DNA from: Brachionus plicatilis | Taxonomy: Eukaryota > Rotifera > Eurotatoria > Ploima > Brachionidae | Assembly (NCBI GenBank): GCA_010279815.1 | Contig: QEOQ01000426.1 | Location: forward strand, 59,876 to 123,875 | Reading direction: 5' to 3' | DNA: 64,000 nucleotides | Part shown: one piece after another, positions 20,211-30,599 of the stretch | Layout of the letters: the number at the start of each line of letters is the position of its first letter | How positions within the stretch are numbered: position 1 is the first letter of the stretch | The notes under the pieces: generated by a model | The model's database searches: none | Seen by the model: the letters and a program-made list of their open reading frames with translations, nothing else | What the model was told of the DNA's origin: nothing | Translations under genes and position numbers: made by a program

Positions 20211-22425
20211 AGATGTTAGGAATATTTAAATTCTATTTGGTTTCGTCGACTAATCAACCCTAGTCATTAAAAAATATTTTTACAATAATATTTTTGGTAA
20301 ACCGACCTTCAAACCACCAAACAACCAAATCAAGCATAACCTACATCATCTAATAATTTAGGACTACAAGATTTTGAAAATGAAATTATTTTCAATAAAA
20401 AATTCAATCCAGAGTTTAAAATTTTGGTCTAAAAATTAATTTTTACAATAAAAGTGAATTTATAGCTAATAATTAATTTAAAATTTAAATCATAAATGAT
20501 ACACATTGTTTATTGTCTAGATTCTAGCTTGCTAGACTAGTCATCTTTTTTGTTAATTATGTCATGAGTAAGTATGAAAAAATGAAAAAGTGGTCCTCAT
20601 CAATTTCATTAGTTTTTCGTTGCGGCATTGTAAAATTTCATCCAAAATTTCCAATACAAAAATGAAAGAAAATCTACAACTTTTATGGTCCAAAATTTGT
20701 TCTGCAGATGATACACAGTGAAACAACTTTTGTTAAACCAACTGTTAAAGTCAACAAATTATGTGAAAATTAATTAAAGAGTGCAATTTTGTTTGATCTT
20801 AAGTAAAAACAAAATTGCAATCAAAATTTTAAAATTTAAATTAAAAAAACTGTGTCTATTTTGGCAACTTGAAGTTAATGACCATGATCAAATGATCAAA
20901 ACTTGACTTTTATTTTATTTTTATTTTTAACTTATTATCTGACGATTTTTACGATATATCAATGTCAAGGCTATAAAAAAAAAGATAATTTAATTAAAAA
21001 AATTAGTTAATTGGTCAATAAAACAATATTATTTACTTTTTAATTGATTAATTGGTCAAATTATTTAAAAATTAAATTTTTAATACTTCTTTTTGGCTAA
21101 AAAATAATAATTTATATATCAAAAATTAAAAAAGCGAGATAAATTTAGAACAATGTTAAGTTTTACAAAATTTTTCAAAATTTTCATTAAAATTTTGAAT
21201 TTAAAAAAAAAATTCCTTTGCTTTAATTTTTTTTGCTCCAAACTTCACCGCCGCGATTTTATTAAAATTAATTTTTTAATTTTTTTACTCCGGCAGCGAA
21301 GCAAAGGGTGCCAACTAGTAATCTTAATAAAAATTATTAATCATATAAATCAAGCATGATTAAAATAAAAGTGATACACATTATTGTTCCTGTTATTGCT
21401 TTTTGCTTTTTTTTTCAAATAAAAATCACCATTACAGTTGAAAATGAAATTATTTTTAATTGTAAAAATAAAAATTGTGAAAATTTTTTTTTAATTAAGC
21501 ATGTAATCTTGATGTCTAAAAAGAGACAAAAAAATAGTCCTTTTTTTTATTAGAATTTCTATTTTTTAATATTTTTCTTTTATATTTAATTTTTTTTTAT
21601 CATCGCCAAATCTGGCGTAATTCTTGAAATAAATAATAATTATCATAATTTGTGATTTTTTAAAAATCTGATCCAATGGTCAGAAATTTAGCACTTAATT
21701 TGTCGGAAAGGAATCGTATATTATTGAATTTTATAATTTACATATTAGAATGGTTCATCTAGTTTTTGATAATGAAAAATTCTTATACAAAAGATAATAG
21801 AATAGCTTGTAAAAATTAAAAAATAAATATTTAAGAACTTTCAAGATAATTTGAAAAAGAATTACTTTTAATTTAATAATAAAAAAATAGAAATTCGCTC
21901 ATAGTGGTCTCTGTTATGTTCGGTCCTTTTCTTCATATTTTTAATAGAAATTTTTTGTCACATATCTTTTAAACATGTCTCTTTTTATTAAAAAATGATA
22001 AATAATCTTACACTGAGAACCTCAATTTTATATTTTTTATAATTTTTAGTGAACATAAATTAAAAAATCCTAATCTGAAAAAGCTTTTGATTGACATATT
22101 TAAGTTATTACTGATAAATAAAATAATTAAAATTTGAATTAAATTGGATTACAAATTATCTTTTAATTCAATGATGAATGAAATTAATGAACGTTATAAT
22201 TTAAGGCTAAATTTAATAAAGATTTTGTCGAACAAAAAATGGGTTCTAAAATATAAAATAAATAAATAAAATTTGGAAAAAATTTAAAAAATTTGTGGTA
22301 TTGGATCTAAATTATTCATTAGATAAATAAACCCAATTAACTTTTATATTATATGCCTAAAAAAAATTTTTATTCAAAAATAATTTAATCAAATCGTCTT
22401 TTTTAATCAATAATTTTTTGATTGT
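20211..22425. other. Non-coding DNA with retroposon tail and a MITE end
   Basis: No gene is supported in about 2.2 kb. At 21234-21255 the sequence TTGCTCCAAACTTCACCGCC is one end of the family seen at 17596 and 24171. At 21600-21650 there is a CATCGCCAAATCTGGCG hairpin followed by an AAATAAATAATAAT run, a retroposon-type 3' tail (see 56578). ORFs at 21153-21553 are low-complexity. Confidence 0.5.
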
Positions 22426-22875
22426 TTAAAACAAATGCAAATTTTCATTTTGGTAATCTTGTTTTCCTACATTTGGAGAATTTATTGTCTCTTCTTGGCT
22501 TTCTGGAATGCATTGACTAACTGAAAGTAGCTGCTCAGGGTTAAGTTTAGAAGTGAGATCATCTAATGCGCGTCTTAACGCACCATCTCTGCTTTTTGCA
22601 CGTCTTCCTTGTCCTTCATTTAAGCCATGGCAGTTAATTTTTGCATCCCAAACCCATTTCAACTTTCTTATACGACCTCTTATTTTATAATCACATTTAA
22701 AGCCACAAAAATCGAAAGAATCACCATTCCATTTGTGCAGTTTAAAAATATTTTTTGCTATTTCAAAGCCACACTTTAACCAATTTCCCTGTAAGCAGTC
22801 TGATATGTTAATACCTTCTGAGTAAATTGAAAATTCAAAAAACAAAATTAGGCCTAAGAAATATCTCAATTTCAT
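22426..22875 (-). CDS. Secreted anti-lipopolysaccharide-factor-like protein
   Basis: 149 residues with a signal peptide (about 1-20). Cys61 and Cys82 enclose exactly 20 residues rich in Lys, Arg, Trp and Tyr/Ile (KIRGRIRKLKWVWDAKI), the same spacing and amphipathic basic pattern as the LPS-binding beta-hairpin of horseshoe-crab and shrimp ALFs. After Cys82 the segment RAKSRDGALRRALDDL matches the ALF stretch that contains R-S-R-S-G and a final helix. Extra Cys at 27, 35, 57 and 122 are not in classical ALFs and would need additional disulphides. ALFs bind lipid A and act as antimicrobial proteins outside the cell; that role here is inference. The scygonadin branch of the same family is the main alternative. 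Confidence 0.68.
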   Translation of the reverse strand: MKLRYFLGLILFFEFSIYSEGINISDCLQGNWLKCGFEIAKNIFKLHKWNGDSFDFCGFKCDYKIRGRIRKLKWVWDAKINCHGLNEGQGRRAKSRDGALRRALDDLTSKLNPEQLLSVSQCIPESQEETINSPNVGKQDYQNENLHLF

Positions 22876-23664
22876 AATTTTTTGCTGTTGATTGAAAATG
22901 AATTTTTTTCTGATGAAAATGAATGTTTACTAAGAATATTTATAAGGCATCGGAATTCGAAATAATTTCTTTAAAAAAAATTTTTAAAATTATGTCAAGA
23001 TAAATTTATTTAACTTAAAAATATTAAAAAAATAAATAAATAAACTTCATTAAATCAAATTAATGAATTCAAAAAATTTAAACATATTTTCATTTTCAAT
23101 TGAATGACAATATCAATTCCGTTGACAAAATTTTCATTAAATCAGTAATCTACAAAATGATGAATAATTTTTAAAAACTAAAATTATTAAGTAAAAAAAA
23201 ATATTCAACTATTGAAATTGAAATTTAGACCAAAAAGTAGTCAAACAATTCTTTTTTAATAAGAAAGATGAGAAAATATATTCAGAAAAATTAAATCTTT
23301 TTGGCTTACTATTTTTTTAAATCAAAAAATATTTATTTTTTATAAAAAAATCATCTGTCAATTAAGTTCAATATATTAGTTTAATAAATCTGTTAATTTA
23401 CAAAACGTTGCTTTTTAAATTATAATTTATATTCTTTTCGTACTTGTCTGAATAAAAAAATAGAAGTAAAAAGCAAGTCAAACTTAATCAGCCGAACCTC
23501 AGAAAAATTTTTTTTTTAACCTCAATAAATTTAAGAAATAATAATAGTTTACTTAAAAATCATGTAAATTCTTTAAGAGAATTTATTATTTTTAAATTAA
23601 AAATAAAATAAAAAATTTAGTTACAAATTTTATAAACCAAGCTGTTTCTTTTAAATTTTTTAAC
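22876..23664. other. Non-coding AT-rich DNA
   Basis: Contains the 5' flank of the ALF-like gene. No motif, RNA or coding segment stands out. Confidence 0.4.
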
Positions 23665-24109
23665 AAAATCTAGAGAATGGAGTTCAAGTTTGGAACCGTA
23701 CTTAAAAAAAGACACCAAGGTCTTAGAATCATTCCAGAGAAGAGCTACTAAATTGGTTCTAGAGCTAAAAGAGTTAAGTTATTCAAGAAGATTAGCTGCA
23801 TTGAATTTAACCAGTCTAGAGACCAGAAGATTAAGAGGGGATCTGATCGAGATGTTTAAAAGTATCAAAGGACACGACAAGATCAACTGGCATGTACCCA
23901 TAGTCTTTAATAATAATCCAGAGAATACGTTTCGTCCAACCCATAAACGTCATGATTTTACGTCAGAGAGACAGTTGGTAAAGAATTATGAGCAAAGATT
24001 TAATTTTTTCAGCAAAGGAGTGGTCAATGTTTGGAATCGACTTGACAGAGTTGTTTTTAATTCAGATAAAGTTAATTTTGTTAAAAACATTTTATTATTG
24101 TTATTTTAA
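23665..24109 (+). pseudogene. LINE ORF2 C-terminus, 5'-truncated copy
   Basis: 139 codons from about 23690 read LESFQRRATKLVLELKELSY, then LTSLETRRLRGDLIEMFK and FFSKGVVNVWNRL. These are the standard C-terminal blocks of CR1/Jockey-type LINE ORF2 proteins (QRRATK, RRLRGDLIE.FK, FF..RVVN.WN.LP). The segment just upstream, 23665-23692, continues the match (ENGVQVWN) in another frame, so there is a frame change at about 23690. The copy has lost its RT core, as expected for 5'-truncated LINE insertions. Confidence 0.85.
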
Positions 24110-24170
24110 AATGTGAAATAAATATTTTTATGTAAAATAAAGAAGGATTTGAGTTGCAAGCCTAACAAGT

Positions 24171-24525
24171 GGCGATGAATTTTGGAGCAAAAATAATTAA
24201 AGCAAAGGAAAATATTTTTTTAATTTAAAAATAATCTGATAATTTTGAAAAATTTGAAAATTTTTAACACAAAAATCAAATAAAAGTTTTATTAATTCAA
24301 AACATTGTAAAAAAACTTAACATTTAGTGCTGTTTCTGCCAATGTTCGCTCTATACTTCAAAATATAGAGTTTTTTTAAATTTTATTTTTTGTTTAATTG
24401 TAACAAGTTATGTTAAAAAATAAGCATTTATTTTTAAAATATATGTAAATAATTTAAATAAAATTGGTGTTTAATTAAATAAAACATATTTTGCAACATT
24501 TTTTTCTCCAAACTTCACCACCGCC
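24171..24525. mobile_element. MITE-like element, copy 2
   Basis: The left end GGCGATGAATTTTGGAGCAAA and the right end CTCCAAACTTCACCACCGCC are near complements and match the element at 17596-17901. The size is 355 bp. No clear target duplication is seen. No ORF inside. Confidence 0.6.
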
Positions 24526-24609
24526 TTAAAAAAATAAAAATCTTCAATCTATGAATATTGAAGATTTTTATTTTTTATTTTGTATGAATAGTGCTCAATA
24601 ATGTCATTC

Positions 24610-24930
24610 TCTGCTTTTTCGAAGCATTGTGAATTTTGGTACAAAAATCAAGAAACCAATAAAATAAAAAATCCAACTTAACTTTAAGTGGTGGTACAGA
24701 GGATGTATCAATTGCTACAATTTACCGAACATGTTTTAGTCGGTTCGGATTAAAGTTCTGGGGTTTTTTAAATTTTGTTTTTGTATTTTGTACTAAATTT
24801 CACAATGTTTTTGCAGAGTTTTTCAGAATGAGTATATTGGTGGTACAGAGGATGTATCAGTTGCTACAATTTACAGAACATGTTTTGGTCTCTTCAGCTT
24901 TGACACTTTTAATATGTCAAGGAATTTTTT
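24610..24930. repeat. Foldback-family repeat, copies in direct order
   Basis: Two copies of the arm GGTGGTACAGAGGATGTATC (about 24691 and 24840) followed by CAGAACATGTTTTGGT-type blocks lie in the same orientation, and a distal end TTGTGAATTTTGGTAC is at about 24629 in opposite sense. So this is a rearranged or nested version of the foldback element at 38911-39324. Confidence 0.7.
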
Positions 24931-24974
24931 ATATCTTTATTATTCTATGAAGGAGCTGACGCTCGATACACATT

Positions 24975-25435
24975 TTTGGACGAGGTAGAAAAAAACATAT
25001 AAAGAAGATACTAAAACATGCAAAAAGACAAGGTCACATAAATCAATTTTTTATTAAAGGTAAATAAACATAAGTAAAAATGAGAAAAAAAACATATATC
25101 AATTTTTTTATTTTATTTTAATCAGTCCTACATTGATCAAAAAAAGAGAAAAATTCATAAATCTAATCTTTCTTATACCATTTATACAAATAGCCTTATC
25201 TAGGAAAAAAACAGCATTTACAATTAGTACAAGCTGGACCTTTATGTTTTTTTTCTCTCAACAAAAAACAAAAAAATATATATCATACTTTTATAATTTT
25301 TTGTCTCTAAAAAAATAACATTACATAATTTTATGTTTTTATTGTCTTTTTTAAAAATTATTTTTTCAGGTTTCTCTTTGTGTTTTTTTTTGACATTATC
25401 ATTTTATATGTTTTTTTCTACGTCGTTCCACATTT
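24975..25435. repeat. Inverted repeat with TAGAAAAAAACATATAAA arms
   Basis: The left arm near 24978-25003 (ACGAGGTAGAAAAAAACATA) is complemented at about 25401-25432 (TATGTTTTTTTCTACGTCGT). The interior is AT-rich with further ACATATA blocks. No ORF of note. Confidence 0.6.
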
Positions 25436-25525
25436 TGGTTTTGTGAAATTCAGTACAAAATGATAAAAAGAACAGAAAAAAATTGAATAGCTTTTTTTCT
25501 AAAGTTAAAAATTAATTCTGTGAAT

Positions 25526-25700
25526 GCAGAATGGTGCAACATTCAAAGTTGCATCAAATATTAAGGTCTGCTAAATTTGCAGAGTTTAGCAGAAATTAAA
25601 TTTAAATTTAATCGAGCGTAGGGCATTTTGCAGAGATTTAGCACATCATTAGCAGACTTTTACAGTTGATGAAACTTTGAATGTTTCACCATTTTGCACT
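25526..25700. repeat. Imperfect palindrome downstream of the triple-TIR gene
   Basis: The left arm GAATGGTGCAACATTCAAAG..TCTGCTAA (from 25526) is mirrored by TTAGCAGA..CTTTGAATGTTTCACCATT (to about 25700). The arms are about 60-80 bp with several mismatches. It lies about 130 bp beyond the stop of the gene on the minus strand and could be part of its 3' UTR or a MITE. Confidence 0.65.
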
Positions 25701-25831
25701 CACCAAATTAATTTAAAATTTTTAGAAAAAAATTTATTTTATTTTTTAATACTTTGTTCTGTTCTTTTGTAATAAACTTCAAAAAACCCCACATTTGTAA
25801 TAAATAAATAAAAATTCTATTAATCTAATCA

Positions 25832-27718
25832 TCATGGTGGACTCCAAGTAAATGTACCATAAAATTCATCTTGTTTCCATTCTCTTGGCAAATTAGTGTG
25901 TTTTACACTTTCACAACCAACAGAATTTATGTCCAGTTGACCACAGCATACCCAATGGTGTAAATAATAATCTCGATGCCTAAAACACTCTTGATTATCA
26001 TCATCATCATGATCATCAGAATAATTTCTGTGACACCTAGTACATTCTTTAAATCGAGATGAACCATTTTGGGCGTCTATTTCGTCCAAAGCGTCTTCTA
26101 GCATGTCTTTTAAGTGAATTGTTTCATCCGAAAGCTCGTACAAGTCATCTTGATGTTCGAGCTGAGCAAATCCGATGTCTCTTATTGCTTGGGCGATGGC
26201 GTGCAGTCTGGGCACTCCATCGTCTAGAATGTCTTGATCATTTGCGCTTTTGAGCTCAAATTTTGGAAAGTCGTCATAAAAAGGCTTAATCCAAGGTTCT
26301 ATGGCTAGATTTTCTTCAACTAAAATAAAAATAAAAGGTTTGCCTCTGGCTATTGCATACTTGAATTCCAATTGACAATTAGCTGAGCTCTGATATCTGC
26401 TTGACAAAAATACCACTATTACTTTTGAGCATTCGATGGCAGTGGCCATTGCGTCATAAGTGCAACCTTCCATGTTGCCCCAAACATCGAACCATACACA
26501 CAAATTTTTCATGTACAAATTCATAAACACTTTTTTCACTAGATCTTGGCATGTCCATTGGTACGAAATCATGGCATCAAACTTTTGTCGCTTCGGCACA
26601 CCATAGTTATCGTAGAGAGTGTCTGGTAAAATGAACACTCTGTCTACTGTATACTGTAAATTATTTTGCAAGTAAGAACAAAACAGGTTTGAGTCAATTT
26701 TTGGCTTATTCAGAACAATTTTAACTGGCTTGAGATCTTTTCTGGGCCTTTTGTTGTGTGGCGGTGGCCAAACAGTAAGCTTTTGTCTGCACTCTTCGAT
26801 CCGCTTCTCTAAACACTTTGCAAAGGCTATTTCTCGTTCAGACCGAGCTGGTTTCAGCTGAAGACTTTTTGATACTTCTAACAAAAAGTCGTCCATTGGT
26901 GCAAAGTCACTTACTTTTTTGAACACTTGGTCTTTGTCGATTACGCGAAAAAATAGTTTACCAGCGATTACAAGACCAAGCCAATGCTTTGATTTCCAGC
27001 CCTTTTTGGTGCTCACAGGAATGATGTTCTTTTTGAGCGATCGTGCCAAATCTACCACTCCTTTGCACACACAACTGCTTTCATATTCATCTGACATTAC
27101 AATAATTAAAGTTCGACAAGTCCTAACTGAAGTTGTTGAACTAGTGGAGTCTTCCAATTTGAATTTATATCCACTACCAGCTAGACCTTTTTGAATAAGG
27201 TGCGCATTTTGCTCTTGTTTCGGATGGTATGACACAAGCACATCTAAATTGTGATCTTGAAAATTTAGATCAACTTGAGGCATAGTCGACCTTGGTCTAA
27301 TTAGCTCGTTTGATAAAGTGGAGCTACTTTCCAGCTCTTTTAAACTCATCACAAGCTTGATTAGCTCTTCTTTTTCATCAATATCGATTAGCTTGTGACC
27401 AGAGCCTGCTATGATGGCACCTAATGCTCCGAATGGTCGAAAAGATGCGCACGTGTTAATTGCAAATATTTTCTTGTTTAAGTCTCGGGCAAAATTGACT
27501 AGTTCCATGCAAAATTGATGGCGTGAATAGTTGCGGCTGGTGAGTACTAAGCAAACTGATGATTTTTTTAGGTATTCATATCTAGTCTCTAGATTTGATG
27601 GCTTTTGTTCATCAACTAGATAAATTTTGTTAAATTGAAATTTTTTTAAAGTTTCGACCAAATGGTAAGCTATGTTCACATCTGATGTATGATAAGTAAC
27701 TGCTATATTAAAACTCAT
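25832..27718 (-). CDS. Protein with three TIR-like domains and a Cys/His C-terminal module
   Basis: 628 residues, one exon. TIR1 (about 3-127) starts FNIAVTYHTSD and has SRNYSRHQFCME with Glu72 at the place of the NADase catalytic Glu. TIR2 (about 158-270) starts LDVLVSYH but reads SCVCKG, so Gly220 replaces that Glu and the domain is probably non-catalytic. TIR3 (about 380-490) starts FDAMISYQW and has SSRYQSSANCQLE with Glu451. A conserved-looking linker (300-370) separates TIR2 from TIR3. The C-terminus has C559xxC562, C578xxH581, C591C592, C602 and H607 with WVCCG and GC, which resembles a CHORD-like zinc module. No signal peptide or membrane segment, so it is cytosolic. A role in innate signalling or NAD+ metabolism is inferred from TIR families. 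Confidence 0.87.
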   Translation of the reverse strand: MSFNIAVTYHTSDVNIAYHLVETLKKFQFNKIYLVDEQKPSNLETRYEYLKKSSVCLVLTSRNYSRHQFCMELVNFARDLNKKIFAINTCASFRPFGALGAIIAGSGHKLIDIDEKEELIKLVMSLKELESSSTLSNELIRPRSTMPQVDLNFQDHNLDVLVSYHPKQEQNAHLIQKGLAGSGYKFKLEDSTSSTTSVRTCRTLIIVMSDEYESSCVCKGVVDLARSLKKNIIPVSTKKGWKSKHWLGLVIAGKLFFRVIDKDQVFKKVSDFAPMDDFLLEVSKSLQLKPARSEREIAFAKCLEKRIEECRQKLTVWPPPHNKRPRKDLKPVKIVLNKPKIDSNLFCSYLQNNLQYTVDRVFILPDTLYDNYGVPKRQKFDAMISYQWTCQDLVKKVFMNLYMKNLCVWFDVWGNMEGCTYDAMATAIECSKVIVVFLSSRYQSSANCQLEFKYAIARGKPFIFILVEENLAIEPWIKPFYDDFPKFELKSANDQDILDDGVPRLHAIAQAIRDIGFAQLEHQDDLYELSDETIHLKDMLEDALDEIDAQNGSSRFKECTRCHRNYSDDHDDDDNQECFRHRDYYLHHWVCCGQLDINSVGCESVKHTNLPREWKQDEFYGTFTWSPP

Positions 27719-28144
27719 TTTATAAGTTTATTTCTATTTTTCACCTAAATTAAAAATTTGAATTTTTTTTTCTGTTCGTTGACATTGACAACTTAAAAGC
27801 AATTGTGAATTTTAGATCAAAACTGAAAAAAAACTCTCTTACTTTTTTTCAAAAAGGCCAAAATTGGTGTTGTAAATTGTACCTGCTGATACATTCATAA
27901 ACCGGTTTTGTGATATACATTCTTAAATCGGATTTTTCGAAGATATAAAACGAAAAAATGAAATTCTTTTTAATGAATGTTTAAATTTTAAATCGATGTT
28001 AGATCTTTTTTCAAATAACAAATTTGGAATAAAAAAACAGAACAAAATGATAAAAAATTGAATAATTTTTTTTTCTAATATTTTAGAATTAGTTCTGTGA
28101 ATGTAACATAATGCAAAATAAAAAATATTTGCGAAATGCACTAC
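27719..28144. other. Upstream region of the triple-TIR gene
   Basis: The promoter is expected near 27720-27900. From about 28030 to 28110 the text (ACAAAATGATAAAAA.. to TTCTGTGAATG) repeats the text at about 25452-25535 in the same orientation, so the gene is bracketed by direct repeats. The ORF at 27923-28180 is not supported as a gene. Confidence 0.5.
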
Positions 28145-28152
28145 TCTCGAAT

Positions 28153-28736
28153 TAGGGTCGGTCGACCGGTTCGAAACCAAACAAAATTTTTGAAACCACT
28201 TTTTTTTATCAAACCTGTTTTTTAAGCCTGTTTAATTAAATTAAATTATCAAATTATTTAATAATATCAATATTAAATAGAGCCCAATAGAGGTTTCAAA
28301 TGAGACAAATGTTTTACTATGGTGGAAAGAAAATAGCAAAACATTCCCTTGTATAGCTAAAATGGCAAGAGGTTATTTGTCCTTAATTCCTACAAGTGTT
28401 CCTTCGGAATAAAACTTTTTCTATTTGTGGTTTGACGGTCGATGAAAACGGAAAAAAAATTGCATTTAAAAGAAAAAGAGCTCCTTTGTTTAAAATCCTG
28501 GACAAATTAAATAAAAAATTCAATATTTGATAAAATTAAATGAAAAAAAAATTCATCTTACTCATGATTTTTATTTGTATTGAATATTTAAAATTAATGA
28601 AAATAGTTAAATGTACACTAACCGGCTTTAAAAAAAAACAGTTTCTAAAAAAGGTCTGAAAAAACCCAGTTTCAAAAACCGGTTTGACCAGAAACCTATT
28701 CGAAAAAGGTTTGTACAAACCGGTCGACCAACCCTA
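28153..28736. mobile_element. Non-autonomous hAT element (MITE) with 8-bp target duplication
   Basis: The ends are TAGGGTCGGTCGACCGGTT and, complemented, TAGGGTTGGTCGACCGGTT. On both sides lies TCTCGAAT (28145-28152 and 28737-28744), a perfect 8-bp duplication, the length made by hAT transposases. The T-A-G-G-G start also fits hAT ends. Subterminal GAAACC and AAACCGG motifs are repeated on both flanks, as expected for transposase binding. The 584-bp interior encodes nothing recognisable, so it must move with help from an autonomous hAT. Confidence 0.88.
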
Positions 28737-28810
28737 TCTCGAATATTTAAAAATGTTAATTTTAGTAAATTAGTCTAATTTAGTTGACTTAGGAAGTTGA
28801 TCCATACATG

Positions 28811-29705
28811 TTACCGTAAATTTCTTAAACACGTAAATTTGTAAATTTACTGGTCTTTCAGTAAAAATGTAAAACATAAAAAAATAAATAAATTTTAGAT
28901 ATTTACTGATTTTTTATTTATTTAAGGAATTTACTGAAACCAATTTAGTAAATTACTGAAACGAAACGTATATTTTCAAAATAAAAAAAAAATATTTTTC
29001 TCTTTAAGTTTTAGTAATCTACTGGAATATTTTTAGTAAGTTACTGAAAAAGGGTAATTAAAAAAAGTTTATTTGTTTTTTCAGCATGAATTGCCTCCAT
29101 GATATCTTGAGTTACACAACAACTGGGATTTTTTGCAATCTCATCGATTTGTCATAAATTGACAATTACAGTTGCATTTTACCATACCCTGACCACCACC
29201 AATAGATAATTCAGTTACTGCTTGCCTCATACTTAAAGCTTTGTCTAGGTTTAAGTTATTTATTTTCTCGCATCCAAGTAGCCAGCATTTTTTTATGAGA
29301 GAACAGGTTTTATAACAGCTAATTAACACATAATTTTTTTTAATTTTTTTGTTTCGCCAGCAACTAAAATTTCGTATTGATTCAATAGATAATATTCTCC
29401 AGGAGTTTTCTTTGTTTTTTATCTAGTGCAGATTCGATTTGTAGAATTAAAGCTTATTCAATTAATACATTGATATTCAGTCACCGATGTATCGTCCGAG
29501 TTTTTTTTTTACCGGGATTTTTGAAACATTAGTTTCGGTAAATTACTTAAACCACAAAAATTGCTTTGCATAATTACTGACTGAAAAGTAAGTAAACAAA
29601 ATTACTAGTATAAAAACAAAACATAATTTTTTTCCTATTTGTTTTACATTTTTACTGGTAGACCGGTAAATTTACAAATTTACGTGGTATAGATATTTAC
29701 TGTTA
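28811..29705. mobile_element. Inverted-repeat element with a CXC-type transposon fragment
   Basis: The left end (28811-28870) has TTACCGTAAAT and ACGTAAATTTGTAAATTTAC then CAGTAAAAATGTAAAACA; the right end (about 29640-29705) is its complement. The flanks CATACATG on the left and TATACATG on the right suggest a duplicated target of about 7-8 bp, not certain. The interior holds the broken Cys-rich ORF at 29081-29329. Confidence 0.6.
29081..29329 (-). pseudogene. Transposon protein C-terminus with Cys-rich (CXC-like) motif
   Basis: The minus strand reads SIGGGQGMVKCNCNCQF, then TNR, an in-frame TGA, and DCKKSQLLCNSRYHGGNSC before the final stop at 29081. This spacing (KCNC..C...TNRC.CKK...CNSRCHGG..C) is that of the Cys-rich tail seen in KRBA2-like and related integrase/transposase proteins of many invertebrates. 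The TGA replaces a Cys codon and a further Cys is Tyr, so this is a relic. Parent family is uncertain. Confidence 0.6.
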
Positions 29706-29853
29706 CATATACATGCTTCTATGTATCATCATGCTTCACTCACAGATGACTTTGATAAAAAATAAAGTCCGGACTTATAAAAAGGATTTATTTACAATTG
29801 ATTTTTAAACTAAAGTTTTATAAAAAAAAAAAACAAGTAATAACAAAATATGG

Positions 29854-30599
29854 CTATTTTTCGTCTAAAATGAATTCTAATCTTCTTTCTCGTTTACGAG
29901 CAAATTCATCTATTATGTAATCGGTATTTACATTCAAATCCTTATTTAAACGAATTATTGCTAGTTTACATAAACGATCTTGGCCCATACTAGATCGATA
30001 ATTATTTTTAATAAATTTTAATTGACTAAATGAACGTTCAGCTGAATTTGAAGTTGATGCGGAAGAAGATAAAATTTTTAACAAACAAAAAATGATTGGA
30101 ATAGAATTGTTCATTCTTTCTTTCACGATTGTTAAATATAAAACATTAATGTCATTAAAATCATATTCAAATCTAGCTTTTTCTAATTCATTTAAGATAT
30201 CTTCTAGACTTAATTCTCCTATCTATACTTCCTTAACAGGTTCAACTAACTCCTGTTTTAAAATCCATTCAGAAAAATATTGGTATTCATTAAGACCACA
30301 TTTAAGTCATCTTCAATATCTCCTGAATAAAAATTTACCAAAATCTCTAAATTTTCTTTAGCAGTTTCCGGTTTAATCAAAAAATTCTTTTGAAAAATAC
30401 CGAAAGCTGAAATCAGCTCTGAGAAATTCTCAATTACTCTTTCTTTAATATTTTTAGTCAAATACTCAAGACACGAAACATAAACATGATTTTTGAAAAA
30501 TTCTTTTGTATCTTTTGTATATAACATGCTTGTTGGTAAATTGTTTTCTGCAATACTGGCCGAAAAAAATATGGATATCATTAATTCTTCCTCTTCCAC
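29854..30599 (-). pseudogene. hAT transposase C-terminal fragment (ZMYM/TTF-type), broken
   Basis: The part at 29854-30126 reads SSSASTSNSAERSFSQLKFI and then RSSMGQDRLCKLAII, the hAT C-terminal dimerisation domain (hATC) as found in zinc-finger MYM-like transposases. The part at 30258-30599 resembles the preceding region of such transposases (MLYTKDTKEFF, FSELISAFGIF). The 130 bp between them hold a stop and a frame change. Catalytic Asp residues lie upstream and are not recognisable here. Confidence 0.78.

Noticed and set aside
28166..28180. GGTTCGAAACC as a tRNA B box
   Set aside because: It is part of the hAT terminal repeat and no cloverleaf can be built around it.
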